64,000 nucleotides of DNA, from contig JAEPMA010000003.1 in NCBI GenBank assembly GCA_017644185.1, forward strand, positions 372,001 through 436,000, given 5' to 3'. The notes below the pieces were generated by a model. It had not been told where the DNA came from and did no database searches. It saw nothing but the letters and a program-made list of their open reading frames with translations. The translations under genes and the position numbers were made by a program. Position 1 is the stretch's first letter; every line of letters starts with the position of its first letter. This document shows, piece after piece, positions 20,066 to 29,474 of this stretch. Origin of the DNA: Rhodospirillales bacterium (GTDB lineage Bacteria > Pseudomonadota > Alphaproteobacteria > Rhodospirillales > Casp-alpha2).

Positions 20066-20593
20066 ATGGATACGCCCAAAGCCCATAATCTTCAGGCGGC
20101 TGAACCGGAGTCTGAACAAATCCGTTTCTCACGGGTATTGAGGCCGCATCGGAGTTCATCCGAGCGCGCGATAAGGATCGTTACCGGGTTCGTTTTGTTT
20201 CTGTTCATTCCGACCGGGACGGCGTTTCTGATCGCCGGCGCATGGCCGGTGTTCGGACTTATGGGACTCGAAGTCGCGGGTCTGATCTTCGCGCTTCGCT
20301 ACAATCATAAGGTGGGCTCGTCGTTCGAAGCGATCACCATCACCGAGCGAGAGTTCCGGTTTTCGCGGGTCGATCACTGGGGTAAGCGGCGGCACTGGAC
20401 ATTCCAGCCGCAGTGGCTGCAGTTCCGGTTCGACGGGCCGTCGAAGCAGCTTATCGCCGGGACGCACGGCAAGCGGATCGTGATCGGAAAATTCCTCAAC
20501 GAAGAAGAAAAGCTGGCGCTGTGCGAAACCCTCGAAAGCGAGATCAAACGCTTGGGCGACATCCGTCACGAGGGCGTCGGTGCGGTTTGTTAA
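20066..20593 (+). CDS. DUF2244 domain membrane protein
   Basis: A 175-residue inner-membrane protein of unknown function, recognised as DUF2244 by SRVLRPHRSSSERAIRI, two adjacent hydrophobic segments (about residues 40-85), and the following ITEREFRFSRVDHWGKRRHW and FQPQWLQFRF segments. I chose ATG 20066 (MDTPKAHN) because a -10 element overlaps the alternative ATG 20057 and because no ribosome-binding site exists; an in-frame TTG at 20048 is less likely. It converges on dapB with a 3-bp gap. Confidence 0.82.
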   Translation: MDTPKAHNLQAAEPESEQIRFSRVLRPHRSSSERAIRIVTGFVLFLFIPTGTAFLIAGAWPVFGLMGLEVAGLIFALRYNHKVGSSFEAITITEREFRFSRVDHWGKRRHWTFQPQWLQFRFDGPSKQLIAGTHGKRIVIGKFLNEEEKLALCETLESEIKRLGDIRHEGVGAVC

Positions 20594-20596
20594 CCG

Positions 20597-21400
20597 CTAC
20601 CCCTTTAGCCCCAACACATCCCGCATGGAATACAGACCGGGCGCTTTGTTTTCCGTCCAGAGCGCGGCGCGTATCGCGCCCTTGGCGAACAGACCTCGGT
20701 CGGCGGCTTTATGCGTGATCTCGACGCGCTCGTCGTCGGAGGCGAAGATTACCGAATGATCACCGACCACCATCCCGCCACGAAGCGTGGCGAAACCGAT
20801 GTTCCCCACTTTCCGCTCACCCGTATGCCCATCGCGCACCCGATCCGAAACCTTGTCGAGATCGACGCCACGACCGTCGGCGACGGCCTTCCCTAAAGCT
20901 AACGCCGTGCCCGACGGGGCGTCCACCTTATGGCGGTGATGCATCTCCAAAATCTCGATATCGAACTCGGGGCCCATCATCTCGGCGGCCTGACGCGCGA
21001 GGCCCAGCAAAACGTTGACGCCGACGGAATAATTCGCCGCTTGAACGATGGCGACGGATTTCGCGGCCTCTTCGATCTTCGCCTGATCGTCGGCGCTCAA
21101 ACCGGTCGTGCCTGGGATCAGCGCCGTCCCGGTTTCGGCGGCGAGCGCCGCATGACGCACCGTCGCGGCGGGTGCCGTGAAGTCGACGACAGCGTCCGAT
21201 ACCTCGAACAATTTTCTCGCGTCATCGATGATCTTCAGTCCCGAAGCGGGCACGCCGGCCAGAAGCGCAGGGTCTTCCCCAATCGCGTCGGAGTGCGGCG
21301 CTTCGGTACCACCCGAAAGCTCAGCCCCCGGCGTCTCATGAACGGCCTTGACCAGCATGCGGCCCATCCGCCCGGCACATCCGACAATTCCGATTTTCAT
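20597..21400 (-). CDS. dapB: 4-hydroxy-tetrahydrodipicolinate reductase
   Basis: DapB makes tetrahydrodipicolinate for lysine and meso-diaminopimelate synthesis. The 267-residue protein starts MKIGIVGCAGRMGRM (NAD(P)H-binding loop); the ATG at 21400 is preceded by GAGGAG. Further landmarks are HHRHKVDAPSGTAL (catalytic His/Lys and substrate loop) and a C-terminal RAALWTENKAPGLYSM. It lies downstream of dnaJ on the same strand, with a 170-bp gap containing a palindromic repeat. Confidence 0.96.
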   Translation of the reverse strand: MKIGIVGCAGRMGRMLVKAVHETPGAELSGGTEAPHSDAIGEDPALLAGVPASGLKIIDDARKLFEVSDAVVDFTAPAATVRHAALAAETGTALIPGTTGLSADDQAKIEEAAKSVAIVQAANYSVGVNVLLGLARQAAEMMGPEFDIEILEMHHRHKVDAPSGTALALGKAVADGRGVDLDKVSDRVRDGHTGERKVGNIGFATLRGGMVVGDHSVIFASDDERVEITHKAADRGLFAKGAIRAALWTENKAPGLYSMRDVLGLKG

Positions 21401-21477
21401 GACGCGTCTCCTCAAACTGACCGATGAGGCGCATCATACGCATTGGGTTTCGGCTGTCACGTCTTCAACATCTCGTC

Positions 21478-21547
21478 ACCCCGAACTCGATTCGGGGTCC
21501 ATAAATTGCGTCCGACACTTGTATGGGTCCTGAATCAAGTTCAGGAC
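21478..21547. repeat. Double palindromic intergenic repeat (REP-like), copy 1
   Basis: Two hairpins of the same design lie 28 bp apart between dnaJ and dapB: ACCCCGAA-ctcga-TTCGGGGT (21478-21498) and GTCCTGAA-tcaag-TTCAGGAC (21527-21547), each with 8-bp arms and a 5-base loop. TATGGGTCC recurs in the repeat at 51 kb. In RNA the stems could act as terminator or stabiliser after dnaJ. Confidence 0.6.
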
Positions 21548-21570
21548 GACGGCAGGAGACAGGAGACAGG

Positions 21571-22713
21571 TCAGTCCCTCAGGTCTTCCCAGAGTTCTTT
21601 GACTTTATCCAGGAAACCGGAGCTTTCGGGGCTCTGCTTCTTCGTCTGCTTTTCGTCGCCGGCGAACTCCTTGAGAAGCTCTTTCTGCTTCTTGGTCAGG
21701 TTGACCGGCGTTTCGACGAAGATCTGCACGAACATGTCGCCACGCGCCTCGGAGCGCATGACTTTCATGCCCTTACCCCGCAACCTGAGCTGGTGGCCGG
21801 TCGGCGTCCCCTCGGGGATGGTGACGCGGAGAAGTTTGCCTTCGACCGTCGGCACCTCGATCTGCCCGCCGAGTGTCGCCGTCGCCATCGGGACGGGCAC
21901 CCGCACATGAATGTCGGCGCCGTCGCGGCGGAAGAAGCGGTGCGGCCGAATTCCAAGAAAGATATAGAGATCGCCCGCCGGCGCGCCGCGAAGTCCGGCT
22001 TCGCCCTCACCCGCCAGGCGGATGCGCGTCCCATCCTCGACACCCGCCGGAATGTTGACGGAAAGGGTCTTTTCTCTCTGTTTGCGTCCGGTCCCGGAGC
22101 ACCCCCGGCACGGATCCTCGATCGCCTGACCGGTCCCCTGACACGTCGGGCAGGTGCGCTCGACGGTAAAGAAGCCGGATTGCGAACGCACACGGCCCGC
22201 GCCACCACAGCTTGAACACGCGACAGGGGCCGCCCCGTCCTTACCACCCGTACCGTCGCAGTCGTCGCAAACCACCGACGTCGGCACGCGGATATCGGTC
22301 TTGAGGCCGTTGAACGCGTCCTCGAGCGTAATTTCCATATTGTAGCGAAGGTCGGACCCGCGGCCCGCGTTGGCTCGCTGCGCGCCGCCACGGCCGCCGC
22401 CCATGAAGTCGCCGAACATCTCTTCGAAAATGTCGGCGAAACCGCCGGCCCCGAAACCGCCACCGGCGCCGGGACCCGGCCCACCGCCTTCGAACGCAGC
22501 ATGCCCGAAGCGGTCGTAGGCCGCGCGCTTTTCGGCGTCCTTCAGAACCTCATAGGCCTCGTTGACTTCCTTGAAACGCTTCTCCGCCTCTTCGTCATCC
22601 GGATTACGGTCCGGGTGATACTGCATGGCGAGCTTGCGGTAGGCTTTTTTCAGCTCCGCCGCATCCGCGTCCCGGGAAACCCCGAGGCTCTCGTAATAAT
22701 CCTTTTTAGCCAT
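21571..22713 (-). CDS. dnaJ: Co-chaperone DnaJ
   Basis: DnaJ delivers unfolded substrates to DnaK and stimulates its ATPase. The 380-residue protein has the J domain (residues 1-70, HPD in [11 protein letters not shown]), a Gly/Phe-rich linker (about 75-105), four zinc-binding repeats ([32 protein letters not shown]) and the C-terminal substrate-binding barrels. It is 74 bp downstream of dnaK on the same strand, the usual dnaKJ operon. Confidence 0.97.
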   Translation of the reverse strand: MAKKDYYESLGVSRDADAAELKKAYRKLAMQYHPDRNPDDEEAEKRFKEVNEAYEVLKDAEKRAAYDRFGHAAFEGGGPGPGAGGGFGAGGFADIFEEMFGDFMGGGRGGAQRANAGRGSDLRYNMEITLEDAFNGLKTDIRVPTSVVCDDCDGTGGKDGAAPVACSSCGGAGRVRSQSGFFTVERTCPTCQGTGQAIEDPCRGCSGTGRKQREKTLSVNIPAGVEDGTRIRLAGEGEAGLRGAPAGDLYIFLGIRPHRFFRRDGADIHVRVPVPMATATLGGQIEVPTVEGKLLRVTIPEGTPTGHQLRLRGKGMKVMRSEARGDMFVQIFVETPVNLTKKQKELLKEFAGDEKQTKKQSPESSGFLDKVKELWEDLRD

Positions 22714-22779
22714 CGTGACCGATACCCCCGAAGCGATCCGCCGGCGGACGGCCCGTATTCACGGACCGCCCTTGCCGGA

Positions 22780-22797
22780 GAACGGCTTTAGCCGTTC
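22780..22797 (-). other. Hairpin across the dnaK stop codon
   Basis: GAACGGC-TTTA-GCCGTTC is a perfect 7-bp inverted repeat. On the coding strand the dnaK stop codon TAA (22788-22790) lies in the loop. No U-run follows. It may be an RNA stability or processing element that separates dnaK from dnaJ expression levels; this is inference from structure only. Confidence 0.4.
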
Positions 22798-24719
22798 TTC
22801 TTGTCCTGGTCCGGATCGACTTCCTCGAAGTCGGCATCGACGACGGTTTCGTCATCGGACTTCGACGCGTCGGCATCGGCATTCTCGGCGCCACCTTCGG
22901 CTTCCTGCTCGGCCTGCTGCGCCTTGTACATGGCTTCGCCGAGCTTCATGGATGCCTGGCTGAGCGCCTCGGTCTTGGCGTTGATTGCCTCCAGATCGTC
23001 GCCTTCCATGACGTCCCTGAGATCGCTGATCGCGGTCTCGATGGCCGTCTTGTCGGCATCCTCGATCTGATCGCCGTAATCGGCGAGGCTCTTTTCGGCC
23101 GCGTGCACCATGCTGTCAGCGTTGTTCTTGGCGTCGACGAGTTCACGGCGCTTCTTGTCGGCGTCGGCGTTCTCTTCGGCCTCCTTGACCATCCGTTCGA
23201 TGTCATCGTCGGACAGGCCACCAGACGCCTGAATGCGGATCTGCTGCTCTTTACCCGTCGCCTTGTCTTTCGCACTGACGTTGACGAGGCCATTGGCGTC
23301 GATGTCGAAAGTGACTTCGATCTGCGGCATGCCGCGCGGGCTTGGCGGGATACCGACCAGATCGAACTGACCCAGCAGCTTGTTGTCCGCCGCCATTTCG
23401 CGCTCGCCCTGGAACACGCGGATCGTCACCGCGGACTGATTGTCTTCCGCGGTCGAGAACGTCTGGCTCTTGCGCGTCGGAATCGTCGTGTTGCGATCGA
23501 TCAGACGGGTGAACACACCACCCAGCGTTTCGATACCCAGCGACAGCGGCGTCACGTCGAGCAACAGCACGTCCTTGACGTCGCCCTTGAGGACACCGCC
23601 CTGGATCGCCGCGCCGAGCGCCACGACTTCGTCCGGGTTCACACCCTTGTGCGGTTCGCGGCCGAAGAAGTTCTTCACCGTCTCGATGACCTTCGGCATA
23701 CGCGTCATACCACCGACCAGGATCACCTCGTCGATCTCGGAGGCCTTGATCCCGGCATCCTTGAGCGCGTTCTTGCACGGGCTGACGGTGCGTTCGATCA
23801 GGTCTTCGACCAGCGCTTCCAATTTGGCGCGGGACAGCTTGATATTAAGGTGCTTCGGCCCCGACTGATCCGCTGTGATGAACGGCAGGTTGACCTCGGT
23901 CTGGGTCGTCGACGAAAGCTCGATCTTGGCCTTTTCCGCGGCTTCTTTCAGGCGCTGAAGCGCAAGGCGGTCGTCGCGCAGATCGATCGTGTTCTCTTTT
24001 TTGAACTCTTCGGCAAGATAATCGACGATCCGGTTGTCGAAGTCTTCCCCACCCAGGAACGTATCCCCGTTGGTGGATTTCACCTCGAACACACCATCCC
24101 CGATCTCCAGGATCGAGACGTCGAAGGTCCCACCACCAAGGTCGTAAACGACGATGGTGCCGCCGTCCTTTTTCTCAAGCCCGTAGGCAAGCGCGGCGGC
24201 GGTCGGTTCGTTGATGATACGCAGCACTTCAAGACCGGCGATCTTGCCGGCATCCTTGGTGGCCTGGCGCTGGGAGTCGTTAAAATACGCCGGAACGGTG
24301 ATGACGGCCTGCTCGACTTTTTCGCCGAGATAGCTCTCCGCCGTTTCCTTCATCTTCTGGAGGATGAACGCGGAAATCTGCGAGGGGGAGTACTTGTCGT
24401 CGTCTACGCTGACCCACGCATCGCCGTTATCGCCCTTGATGATGTTGTAGGGGACGATCTTCTTGTCTTTTTCCGTCACCGGGTCGTCGTAACGACGGCC
24501 AATCAGACGCTTGATCGCGAAAAGGGTCTTTTCCGGGTTGGTGACGGCCTGACGCTTCGCCGGCTGACCGACGAGGCGTTCGCCGGAGTCCGCAAACGCG
24601 ACCATCGACGGCGTGGTCCGCGCACCTTCGGAGTTTTCAATAACCTTGGCATCCTTGCCGTCCATCACGGCAACGCACGAGTTGGTCGTGCCCAGGTCGA
24701 TACCGATAACCTTACTCAT
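22788..24719 (-). CDS. dnaK: Molecular chaperone DnaK (Hsp70)
   Basis: An ATP-driven chaperone of 643 residues. It starts [18 protein letters not shown] (phosphate loop 1), with further Hsp70 signatures [18 protein letters not shown] and [13 protein letters not shown], the substrate-binding domain, and a charged tail rich in Asp/Glu/Ala ending in [12 protein letters not shown]. Partners GrpE and DnaJ are encoded on either side, and HrcA upstream. A candidate heat-shock-type promoter lies at 24836-24864 in the gap after grpE. Confidence 0.98.
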   Translation of the reverse strand: MSKVIGIDLGTTNSCVAVMDGKDAKVIENSEGARTTPSMVAFADSGERLVGQPAKRQAVTNPEKTLFAIKRLIGRRYDDPVTEKDKKIVPYNIIKGDNGDAWVSVDDDKYSPSQISAFILQKMKETAESYLGEKVEQAVITVPAYFNDSQRQATKDAGKIAGLEVLRIINEPTAAALAYGLEKKDGGTIVVYDLGGGTFDVSILEIGDGVFEVKSTNGDTFLGGEDFDNRIVDYLAEEFKKENTIDLRDDRLALQRLKEAAEKAKIELSSTTQTEVNLPFITADQSGPKHLNIKLSRAKLEALVEDLIERTVSPCKNALKDAGIKASEIDEVILVGGMTRMPKVIETVKNFFGREPHKGVNPDEVVALGAAIQGGVLKGDVKDVLLLDVTPLSLGIETLGGVFTRLIDRNTTIPTRKSQTFSTAEDNQSAVTIRVFQGEREMAADNKLLGQFDLVGIPPSPRGMPQIEVTFDIDANGLVNVSAKDKATGKEQQIRIQASGGLSDDDIERMVKEAEENADADKKRRELVDAKNNADSMVHAAEKSLADYGDQIEDADKTAIETAISDLRDVMEGDDLEAINAKTEALSQASMKLGEAMYKAQQAEQEAEGGAENADADASKSDDETVVDADFEEVDPDQDKKNG

Positions 24720-24835
24720 GACTAACTAACCTCTCTTTCTGCGGCGGTCGTCTCCAGCCTTTGCAAGCGCCCGAAACGACCCCTCGGGTTTAGATCCTGC
24801 CACCGAAAATCGGCGGCATTTTGGATTTGGTTGGG

Positions 24836-24864
24836 ATATAAGCCCGGATTTCCGGGGCTGCAAC
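24836..24864 (-). promoter_or_regulatory. Candidate RpoH-type promoter of dnaK, with hairpin spacer
   Basis: On the minus strand GTTG is followed after 18 bases by CTTATAT. This is close to the alphaproteobacterial heat-shock pattern CTTG-N17/18-CYTATnT (one mismatch in the -35). The spacer itself is an inverted repeat with a one-base bulge, so in a grpE read-through transcript it would fold into a stem. Confidence 0.5.
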
Positions 24865-24896
24865 GCTTTCCCAACAATAATTTTGGGGGCTTTCCC

Positions 24897-25655
24897 CTAC
24901 AATTCCTCGTCCAGATTGGTGCCGGACGGTTTCTTGTCCCCTTCATACGCCGAACCCCCGCCCGATGACGGTTTTTCAGCCGCCGCGTCATCCAAAGTCT
25001 GCTGGGACGGCGTCGGCGCCGGGCCTTGTTTTTCGCCACCCTTGGTGACACCGACCTTGGCGGGGCGAAGCGGCTGGTCGTTGAGGGTATAGCCCACTTC
25101 CAACACCTGACCGACACTGCCGGACGGCTTGGACGGGTCTTCGTATTCAAACATCGCCTCGTGGAGCTGCGGATCGAATTTCTCGCCCAAGGGATCGACC
25201 CGTTTGATGCCGTTCCGAGAGAACGCGTGCTGCATCTCACGCTCGGTCATCTCGACCCCCTGTAAAAGGCTGTTCACCGCATCGTTGTCGCCGAGTTTAT
25301 CCTTATCGACGGCGCCGAGCGCGCGGCTGAGATTGTCCGCAACCACGACCATTTCACGGGCGAACCCGGCGATCGCGCGTTTCGACGCGTTTTCCACATC
25401 CCGCGAGGCGCGGCGGCGCACGTTTTCGGCTTCCGCCAAGGCGCGCAAAAGCTTGTCCTTGGTATCCGCCAGCTCGGCTTCCAGTTCGGACGCAGCACCC
25501 TCCACGTCTTCCTCGTCACCGGACGCGTCTGCGCGGCCTTCGGCTGGCGAGGCAGCCGCCTGGGTGGCAGCCTCGGTTTCCGACGTCGCTTCGTCGGCGG
25601 CTTCCTCGATTTTGTCTTCTTCTGCCGGCATATCTGCTTTTTCCTGGCTTTGCAT
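24897..25655 (-). CDS. grpE: Nucleotide exchange factor GrpE
   Basis: GrpE releases ADP from DnaK. At 252 residues it is longer than usual (about 190-210) because of an acidic, alanine-rich N-terminal extension of about 60 residues with no visible fold. The family core follows: the long coiled coil (ELADTKDKLLRALAEAENVRRRASRDVENASKRAI) and the beta domain (MTEREMQHAFSRNGIKRVDPLGEKFDPQLHEAMFEY). An AGGAAG site precedes the ATG. It is 16 bp downstream of hrcA and upstream of dnaK. Confidence 0.95.
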   Translation of the reverse strand: MQSQEKADMPAEEDKIEEAADEATSETEAATQAAASPAEGRADASGDEEDVEGAASELEAELADTKDKLLRALAEAENVRRRASRDVENASKRAIAGFAREMVVVADNLSRALGAVDKDKLGDNDAVNSLLQGVEMTEREMQHAFSRNGIKRVDPLGEKFDPQLHEAMFEYEDPSKPSGSVGQVLEVGYTLNDQPLRPAKVGVTKGGEKQGPAPTPSQQTLDDAAAEKPSSGGGSAYEGDKKPSGTNLDEEL

Positions 25656-25671
25656 CGTCTTCCTAACGTTC

Positions 25672-26718
25672 TTAACGGAACCTCTCGCCGATCATCCGGG
25701 CCGTGTAGTCGACCATCGGGATGATCCGCGCGTAATTCATTCGCGTCGGGCCGATCACACCGATCGCTCCGACGATATGGTTGGTGTCGTTGCGATACGG
25801 TCCGACGATCATCGAACACCCGGCAACATTGAACAACTTGTTGTCCGCACCGATGAAGATTTGGACTCCATCGGCGTCATCCGCAAGGCTCAGTAGCTTG
25901 AGCATCTCGTTTTTCGTCTCTAAAGCCTCGAACAATGACCTGATCCGCTCGAGATCCGTCAACGCCGTCACATCCTCCAGAAGCTTGGCTTGACCACGCA
26001 CGATCAAGGTGCCGGAGGCATCCGTGTCGCTGCCGCCCCCGGACCATGTGGCAAGACCGCTTTCGACAACTTTCTGGGTGAGTTCATCAAGCTGGGCCTG
26101 ATGACTCTCAAGCTCGGCGACGATTTCCGTATGCGCCTCCTTAATTGTGCGCCCGACGAGACGCGCACTCAGGAAATTGGTCGCCTGCACCAGCGCCGAG
26201 GGCGGCAGCGTCATGGGGACGCTGATCAACCTGTTCTCAACCACCCCGCTTTCGGTGACCAAAACAACGAGGCCCCGCCCCGGACTCAGGCTTACGAACT
26301 CAATGTGCTTCAACGGGCTGTCGGTCTTCGGTGCGAACACCAGACTGGCGAACCCCGTCAATCCGGAGAGGGTTGTCGTTGCTTCTTCGAGGACCTGATC
26401 GACGCTTCTCGATAAACCGGCGCATTGCGCCTCGATCTGTTTGCGTTCCTCGTCCGAGATATTTCCGACTTCCAGAATACCGTCGACGAATAATCTAAGC
26501 CCCGCGTCGGTCGGCAACCGACCCGCCGACGTGTGCGGCGAGAACAAAAGCCCCGCATCCTCGAGATCCGCCATCACGTTCCGGATCGTCGCCGGCGACA
26601 GCGACTGGGTCATGCGGCGCGCGATGGTGCGCGAGCCGACAGGGTCACCGGTATCGCAATAGGCCTCGACGATCAGGCGGAAGATTTCCCGCGAACGCTC
26701 GTTCAGTTCGGCAATCAT
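25672..26718 (-). CDS. hrcA: Heat-inducible transcription repressor HrcA
   Basis: HrcA represses genes with CIRCE operators (TTAGCACTC-N9-GAGTGCTAA), in this class normally groESL. From ATG 26718 (MIAELNERSREIFRLIVEAYCDTGDPVGSRTIARR, winged-helix DNA-binding domain) it has 348 residues; the promoter described at 26762-26790 places the upstream TTG at 26751 at the very 5' end of the transcript, so it is less likely. No CIRCE element is seen in this window, consistent with the target lying elsewhere. It forms an operon with grpE (16-bp gap). Confidence 0.95.
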   Translation of the reverse strand: MIAELNERSREIFRLIVEAYCDTGDPVGSRTIARRMTQSLSPATIRNVMADLEDAGLLFSPHTSAGRLPTDAGLRLFVDGILEVGNISDEERKQIEAQCAGLSRSVDQVLEEATTTLSGLTGFASLVFAPKTDSPLKHIEFVSLSPGRGLVVLVTESGVVENRLISVPMTLPPSALVQATNFLSARLVGRTIKEAHTEIVAELESHQAQLDELTQKVVESGLATWSGGGSDTDASGTLIVRGQAKLLEDVTALTDLERIRSLFEALETKNEMLKLLSLADDADGVQIFIGADNKLFNVAGCSMIVGPYRNDTNHIVGAIGVIGPTRMNYARIIPMVDYTARMIGERFR

Positions 26719-26761
26719 CTTTTGTTTCAGCACCTTCCATGCCGTGAGCAAAAGTCGGCGT

Positions 26762-26790
26762 TATGTAGTTTCCGCCTTTCGGGCCGTCAA
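26762..26790 (-). promoter_or_regulatory. Strong sigma-70 promoter of hrcA-grpE
   Basis: On the minus strand TTGACG (26785-26790) is followed after exactly 17 bp by TACATA (26762-26767), matching the consensus at 9 of 12 positions. Transcription would start near 26755, about 37 bases before the HrcA ATG. Confidence 0.6.
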
Positions 26791-26826
26791 CTCAATGCAT
26801 GCCTGCGCTTCGGACCCGAAGCTGCC

Positions 26827-26855
26827 TTTACGCCCGTGGGCCAAATCGCTAGCTT
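26827..26855 (+). promoter_or_regulatory. Candidate promoter of rph-rdgB-hemW
   Basis: TTTACG (26827-26832) and TAGCTT (26850-26855) with a 17-bp spacer. The start point would be near 26862, 26 bases ahead of the rph ATG. It is divergent from, and does not overlap, the hrcA promoter. Confidence 0.4.
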
Positions 26856-26887
26856 GGCCGTCGATCTGAAGACAGTGGAGAATTCAT

Positions 26888-27604
26888 ATGCGCCCCTCCG
26901 GCCGCGAAACCGACCAGATGCGGAACGTCGTCCTTGAAATCGACGTCGCCAAACACGCCGAGGGATCGTGCCTCGCCAAGTTCGGGGACACCCACGTGCT
27001 GTGCACCGCCAGTGTCGAACAGCGCGTGCCGCCCTGGTTGCGCGATAGCGGCAAGGGCTGGGTCACCGCCGAATACGGCATGCTGCCCCGCTCCACGCAC
27101 ACGCGCACCAACCGCGAAGCGGCGCGGGGAAAACAGTCGGGCCGGACCCAGGAAATCCAACGCTTGATCGGGCGCAGCTTGCGCGCCGTCACCGACCTGA
27201 AAGCCATGGGTGAGCTGCAGATCAAACTCGACTGCGACGTGATCCAGGCCGACGGGGGGACGCGGACGGCGTCGATCACCGGCGCCTATGTCGCACTCTA
27301 TCGGGCGTTTCAGGCGTGTCAGACATTGGGGATTATCGACAGCATTCCCCTGATCGACAGTGTCGCTGCGGTTTCTTGCGGGGTGTTCGATGGAAAAAGC
27401 GTCCTCGATTTGGATTATGACGAGGATTCCAACGCCGAAGCCGACGCTAATTTCGTACTCACGGGCAAGGGCGGTATCGTCGAGATTCAAGGGACAGCCG
27501 AAGCCGATCCGTTTTCGGAAGAAACTTTCATGGAATTGATGAGCCTCGCCAAGAAGGGCGTTTCCGAGCTGACCACGGCACAAAACGCCGCGCTCGGCCT
27601 CTGA
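26888..27604 (+). CDS. rph: Ribonuclease PH
   Basis: A phosphorolytic 3'-to-5' exonuclease that trims tRNA 3' ends. At 238 residues it is full length: [39 protein letters not shown] at the N-terminus, the [13 protein letters not shown] segment, and [16 protein letters not shown] for RNA/phosphate contacts. A GGAG site precedes the ATG. The stop is 10 bp before rdgB, so the genes are co-transcribed; this rph-rdgB-hemW order follows hrcA divergently in many alphaproteobacteria. Confidence 0.97.
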   Translation: MRPSGRETDQMRNVVLEIDVAKHAEGSCLAKFGDTHVLCTASVEQRVPPWLRDSGKGWVTAEYGMLPRSTHTRTNREAARGKQSGRTQEIQRLIGRSLRAVTDLKAMGELQIKLDCDVIQADGGTRTASITGAYVALYRAFQACQTLGIIDSIPLIDSVAAVSCGVFDGKSVLDLDYDEDSNAEADANFVLTGKGGIVEIQGTAEADPFSEETFMELMSLAKKGVSELTTAQNAALGL

Positions 27605-27614
27605 GGAGATCACG

Positions 27615-28220
27615 ATGGCGCGCCGGTTCGATGATCGTAAACTGGTGATCGCCAGCCACAACGCGGGAAAAGTTCGCGAGATCGGCGACCTGATGCGGCC
27701 CTTCGGTGTCGAGGTCGTCTCCGCCGGCGATCTCGATTTAGCCGAACCCGAAGAAACCGGCGACACCTTTGTCGCCAACGCTTTGTTAAAGGCGCACGCC
27801 GCCGCCGAAGCCGCCAAACTTCCCGCGCTTGCCGATGATTCAGGTTTATCCGTCACCGCACTCGACGGCGCACCGGGGATTTACTCGGCACGTTGGGCCG
27901 GACCCGGGAAAGACTTCACGGTGGCGATGGAGAAAGTCGAAGAATTACTGCGCGGCGCCGAAGACCGATCCGCCAAATTCGTCTGCGCCCTCGCGCTCGC
28001 ATGGCCCGACGGGCACGCCGAAGTGTTCGAGGGGGTCGTCGCGGGCGAGATCACCTGGCCGCCTGTCGGTGATAAGGGTTTCGGGTACGATCCGATCTTC
28101 ACGGCGGAGGGTGAGGCGATCACGTTCGGTGAGATGGAACCCGACAAGAAACACGCACTTTCGCACCGGGCCGATGCGTTCGCCAAACTGGTCCGGGCGT
28201 GCTTTAGCGACATCACTTAA
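27615..28220 (+). CDS. rdgB: RdgB/HAM1 family XTP/dITP pyrophosphatase
   Basis: It removes ITP, dITP and XTP from nucleotide pools. It has 201 residues with the typical opening ([19 protein letters not shown]), the catalytic [25 protein letters not shown] and the GFGYDPIF metal/substrate loop followed by a C-terminal [17 protein letters not shown] precedes the ATG. The stop codon is immediately followed by the TTG start of hemW. Confidence 0.96.
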   Translation: MARRFDDRKLVIASHNAGKVREIGDLMRPFGVEVVSAGDLDLAEPEETGDTFVANALLKAHAAAEAAKLPALADDSGLSVTALDGAPGIYSARWAGPGKDFTVAMEKVEELLRGAEDRSAKFVCALALAWPDGHAEVFEGVVAGEITWPPVGDKGFGYDPIFTAEGEAITFGEMEPDKKHALSHRADAFAKLVRACFSDIT

Positions 28221-29369
28221 TTGGGCAGCGAAAATCCCGGCTTCGGCGTTTACGTGCACTGGCCGTTCTGCCGCCGGATATGCCCCTATTGCGACTTCAA
28301 TGTTCATAAAGAAAAAGAGATAGACGCCGAAGTCTGGCGTGCGGCGCTTCTGTCCGAACTCGCGCACTACGCGGGCGAACTTGAGGGACGCACCGTCACC
28401 AGTCTTTACTTCGGGGGCGGCACACCCTCGCTGATCGAACCAGAGACGGTGAGTGCGATCATCGAAGCGGTCGCAAGTCACTGGCCGGTCGCAGACGATA
28501 TCGAGATCACTCTCGAAACCAACCCGACGTCGTCCGAGCGGGACCGGCTTTGTGACTTCAGAACGATGGGCGTCAATCGTCTGTCACTTGGGATTCAGTC
28601 GTTCGACGACGAAGCCCTTGAATTCCTGGGACGCGATCATTCGGCCAAGGATGCGATTGAAACGCTCGAAAATGCGAACACCGTCTTCGATAGGGTGACG
28701 TTCGATCTAATTTATGCCCGTCCAAATCAATCCCTGTCAGATTGGAAAAATGAATTGGACCGAGCGGTCCAGATAGCGGGCGGGCATTTGTCACTTTATC
28801 AACTCACCATCGAAAGCGGCACACCGTTCTTCCGCGAAGGCATCCACCCCGCGGACGACGACACCGCCGCCGATATGTTCGAGACAACGCAGGATATATT
28901 GTCTGCCGTCGGCATGCCGGCCTACGAAATCTCCAACCACGCCAGACGAGGGGAAGAGAGCCGGCACAACCTGACATGCTGGCGGGGCGGTGATTATCTG
29001 GGGATCGGACCGGGCGCACATGGGCGTCTCACGATTGGCGATGCGTTCTACGGGACGCATCAAATCCACAACCCGGACCGGTGGTTGAAGTTCGCGACCG
29101 AGAACGGCCACGGCACGGCCAAGCGCCGCCCGTTAAAAGCCGACGACCGGGCGCGCGAACTGATCATGATGGGATTGCGTCTTGTCGAAGGGATCGACAC
29201 CGAACGCTTCAAGTGGATCACGGGGTTGGCATTCGACGACGTTGTCGATCCGGACGCTTTCGCGAAGATGATCGAGGGGGAATTAATCGTACACACGGCG
29301 ACGTTCGTAACCGCAACAGAGTCAGGCCGGCAGCGGCTAAATGGCGTTCTCAGCGCATTGCTCTCATGA
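28221..29369 (+). CDS. hemW: Radical SAM heme chaperone HemW
   Basis: HemW is a radical-SAM-fold protein related to HemN that binds and delivers heme. At 382 residues it has the 4Fe-4S motif CRRICPYCDF (Cys-X3-Cys-X2-Cys), FGGGTPSL, and the C-terminal GDYLGIGPGAHG. The family motif HNxxYW appears as HNLTCW, with Cys for Tyr. The start is TTG directly after the rdgB stop; GTG 28251 is the only other close start but would cut into the conserved GVYVHWPFC. Third gene of the rph operon. Confidence 0.93.
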   Translation: MGSENPGFGVYVHWPFCRRICPYCDFNVHKEKEIDAEVWRAALLSELAHYAGELEGRTVTSLYFGGGTPSLIEPETVSAIIEAVASHWPVADDIEITLETNPTSSERDRLCDFRTMGVNRLSLGIQSFDDEALEFLGRDHSAKDAIETLENANTVFDRVTFDLIYARPNQSLSDWKNELDRAVQIAGGHLSLYQLTIESGTPFFREGIHPADDDTAADMFETTQDILSAVGMPAYEISNHARRGEESRHNLTCWRGGDYLGIGPGAHGRLTIGDAFYGTHQIHNPDRWLKFATENGHGTAKRRPLKADDRARELIMMGLRLVEGIDTERFKWITGLAFDDVVDPDAFAKMIEGELIVHTATFVTATESGRQRLNGVLSALLS

Positions 29370-29385
29370 ACCCAGCCGTCTTTAC

Positions 29386-29460
29386 GGCGCATGCCGGAAT
29401 CCAGAGACGCGGGCGCTTTCACTTGCATCCCTGGACCCCGGACCAGGTCCGGGGTGACGC
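29386..29460. repeat. Palindromic intergenic repeat, copy 2
   Basis: Between the convergent hemW and lpoA-like genes. Its core ACCCCGGACC-A-GGTCCGGGGT (29435-29455) is a perfect 10-bp inverted repeat, preceded by GCCGGAATCCAG. It resembles the 21.5-kb and 51-kb repeats (arms of the ACCCCG/GGTCC type, TGACG flank). It could also serve as a two-way terminator. Confidence 0.55.
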
Positions 29461-29474
29461 CCCGAACAAAGGCG

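Noticed and set aside
23103-24725. Long open frame antisense to dnaK (540 codons)
   Set aside because: It is a shadow of a GC-rich, strongly conserved gene; the protein has no recognisable domain and the dnaK reading explains all features.
26719-26887. CIRCE element at hrcA
   Set aside because: The TTAGCACTC-N9-GAGTGCTAA inverted repeat is not found in the hrcA-rph gap.
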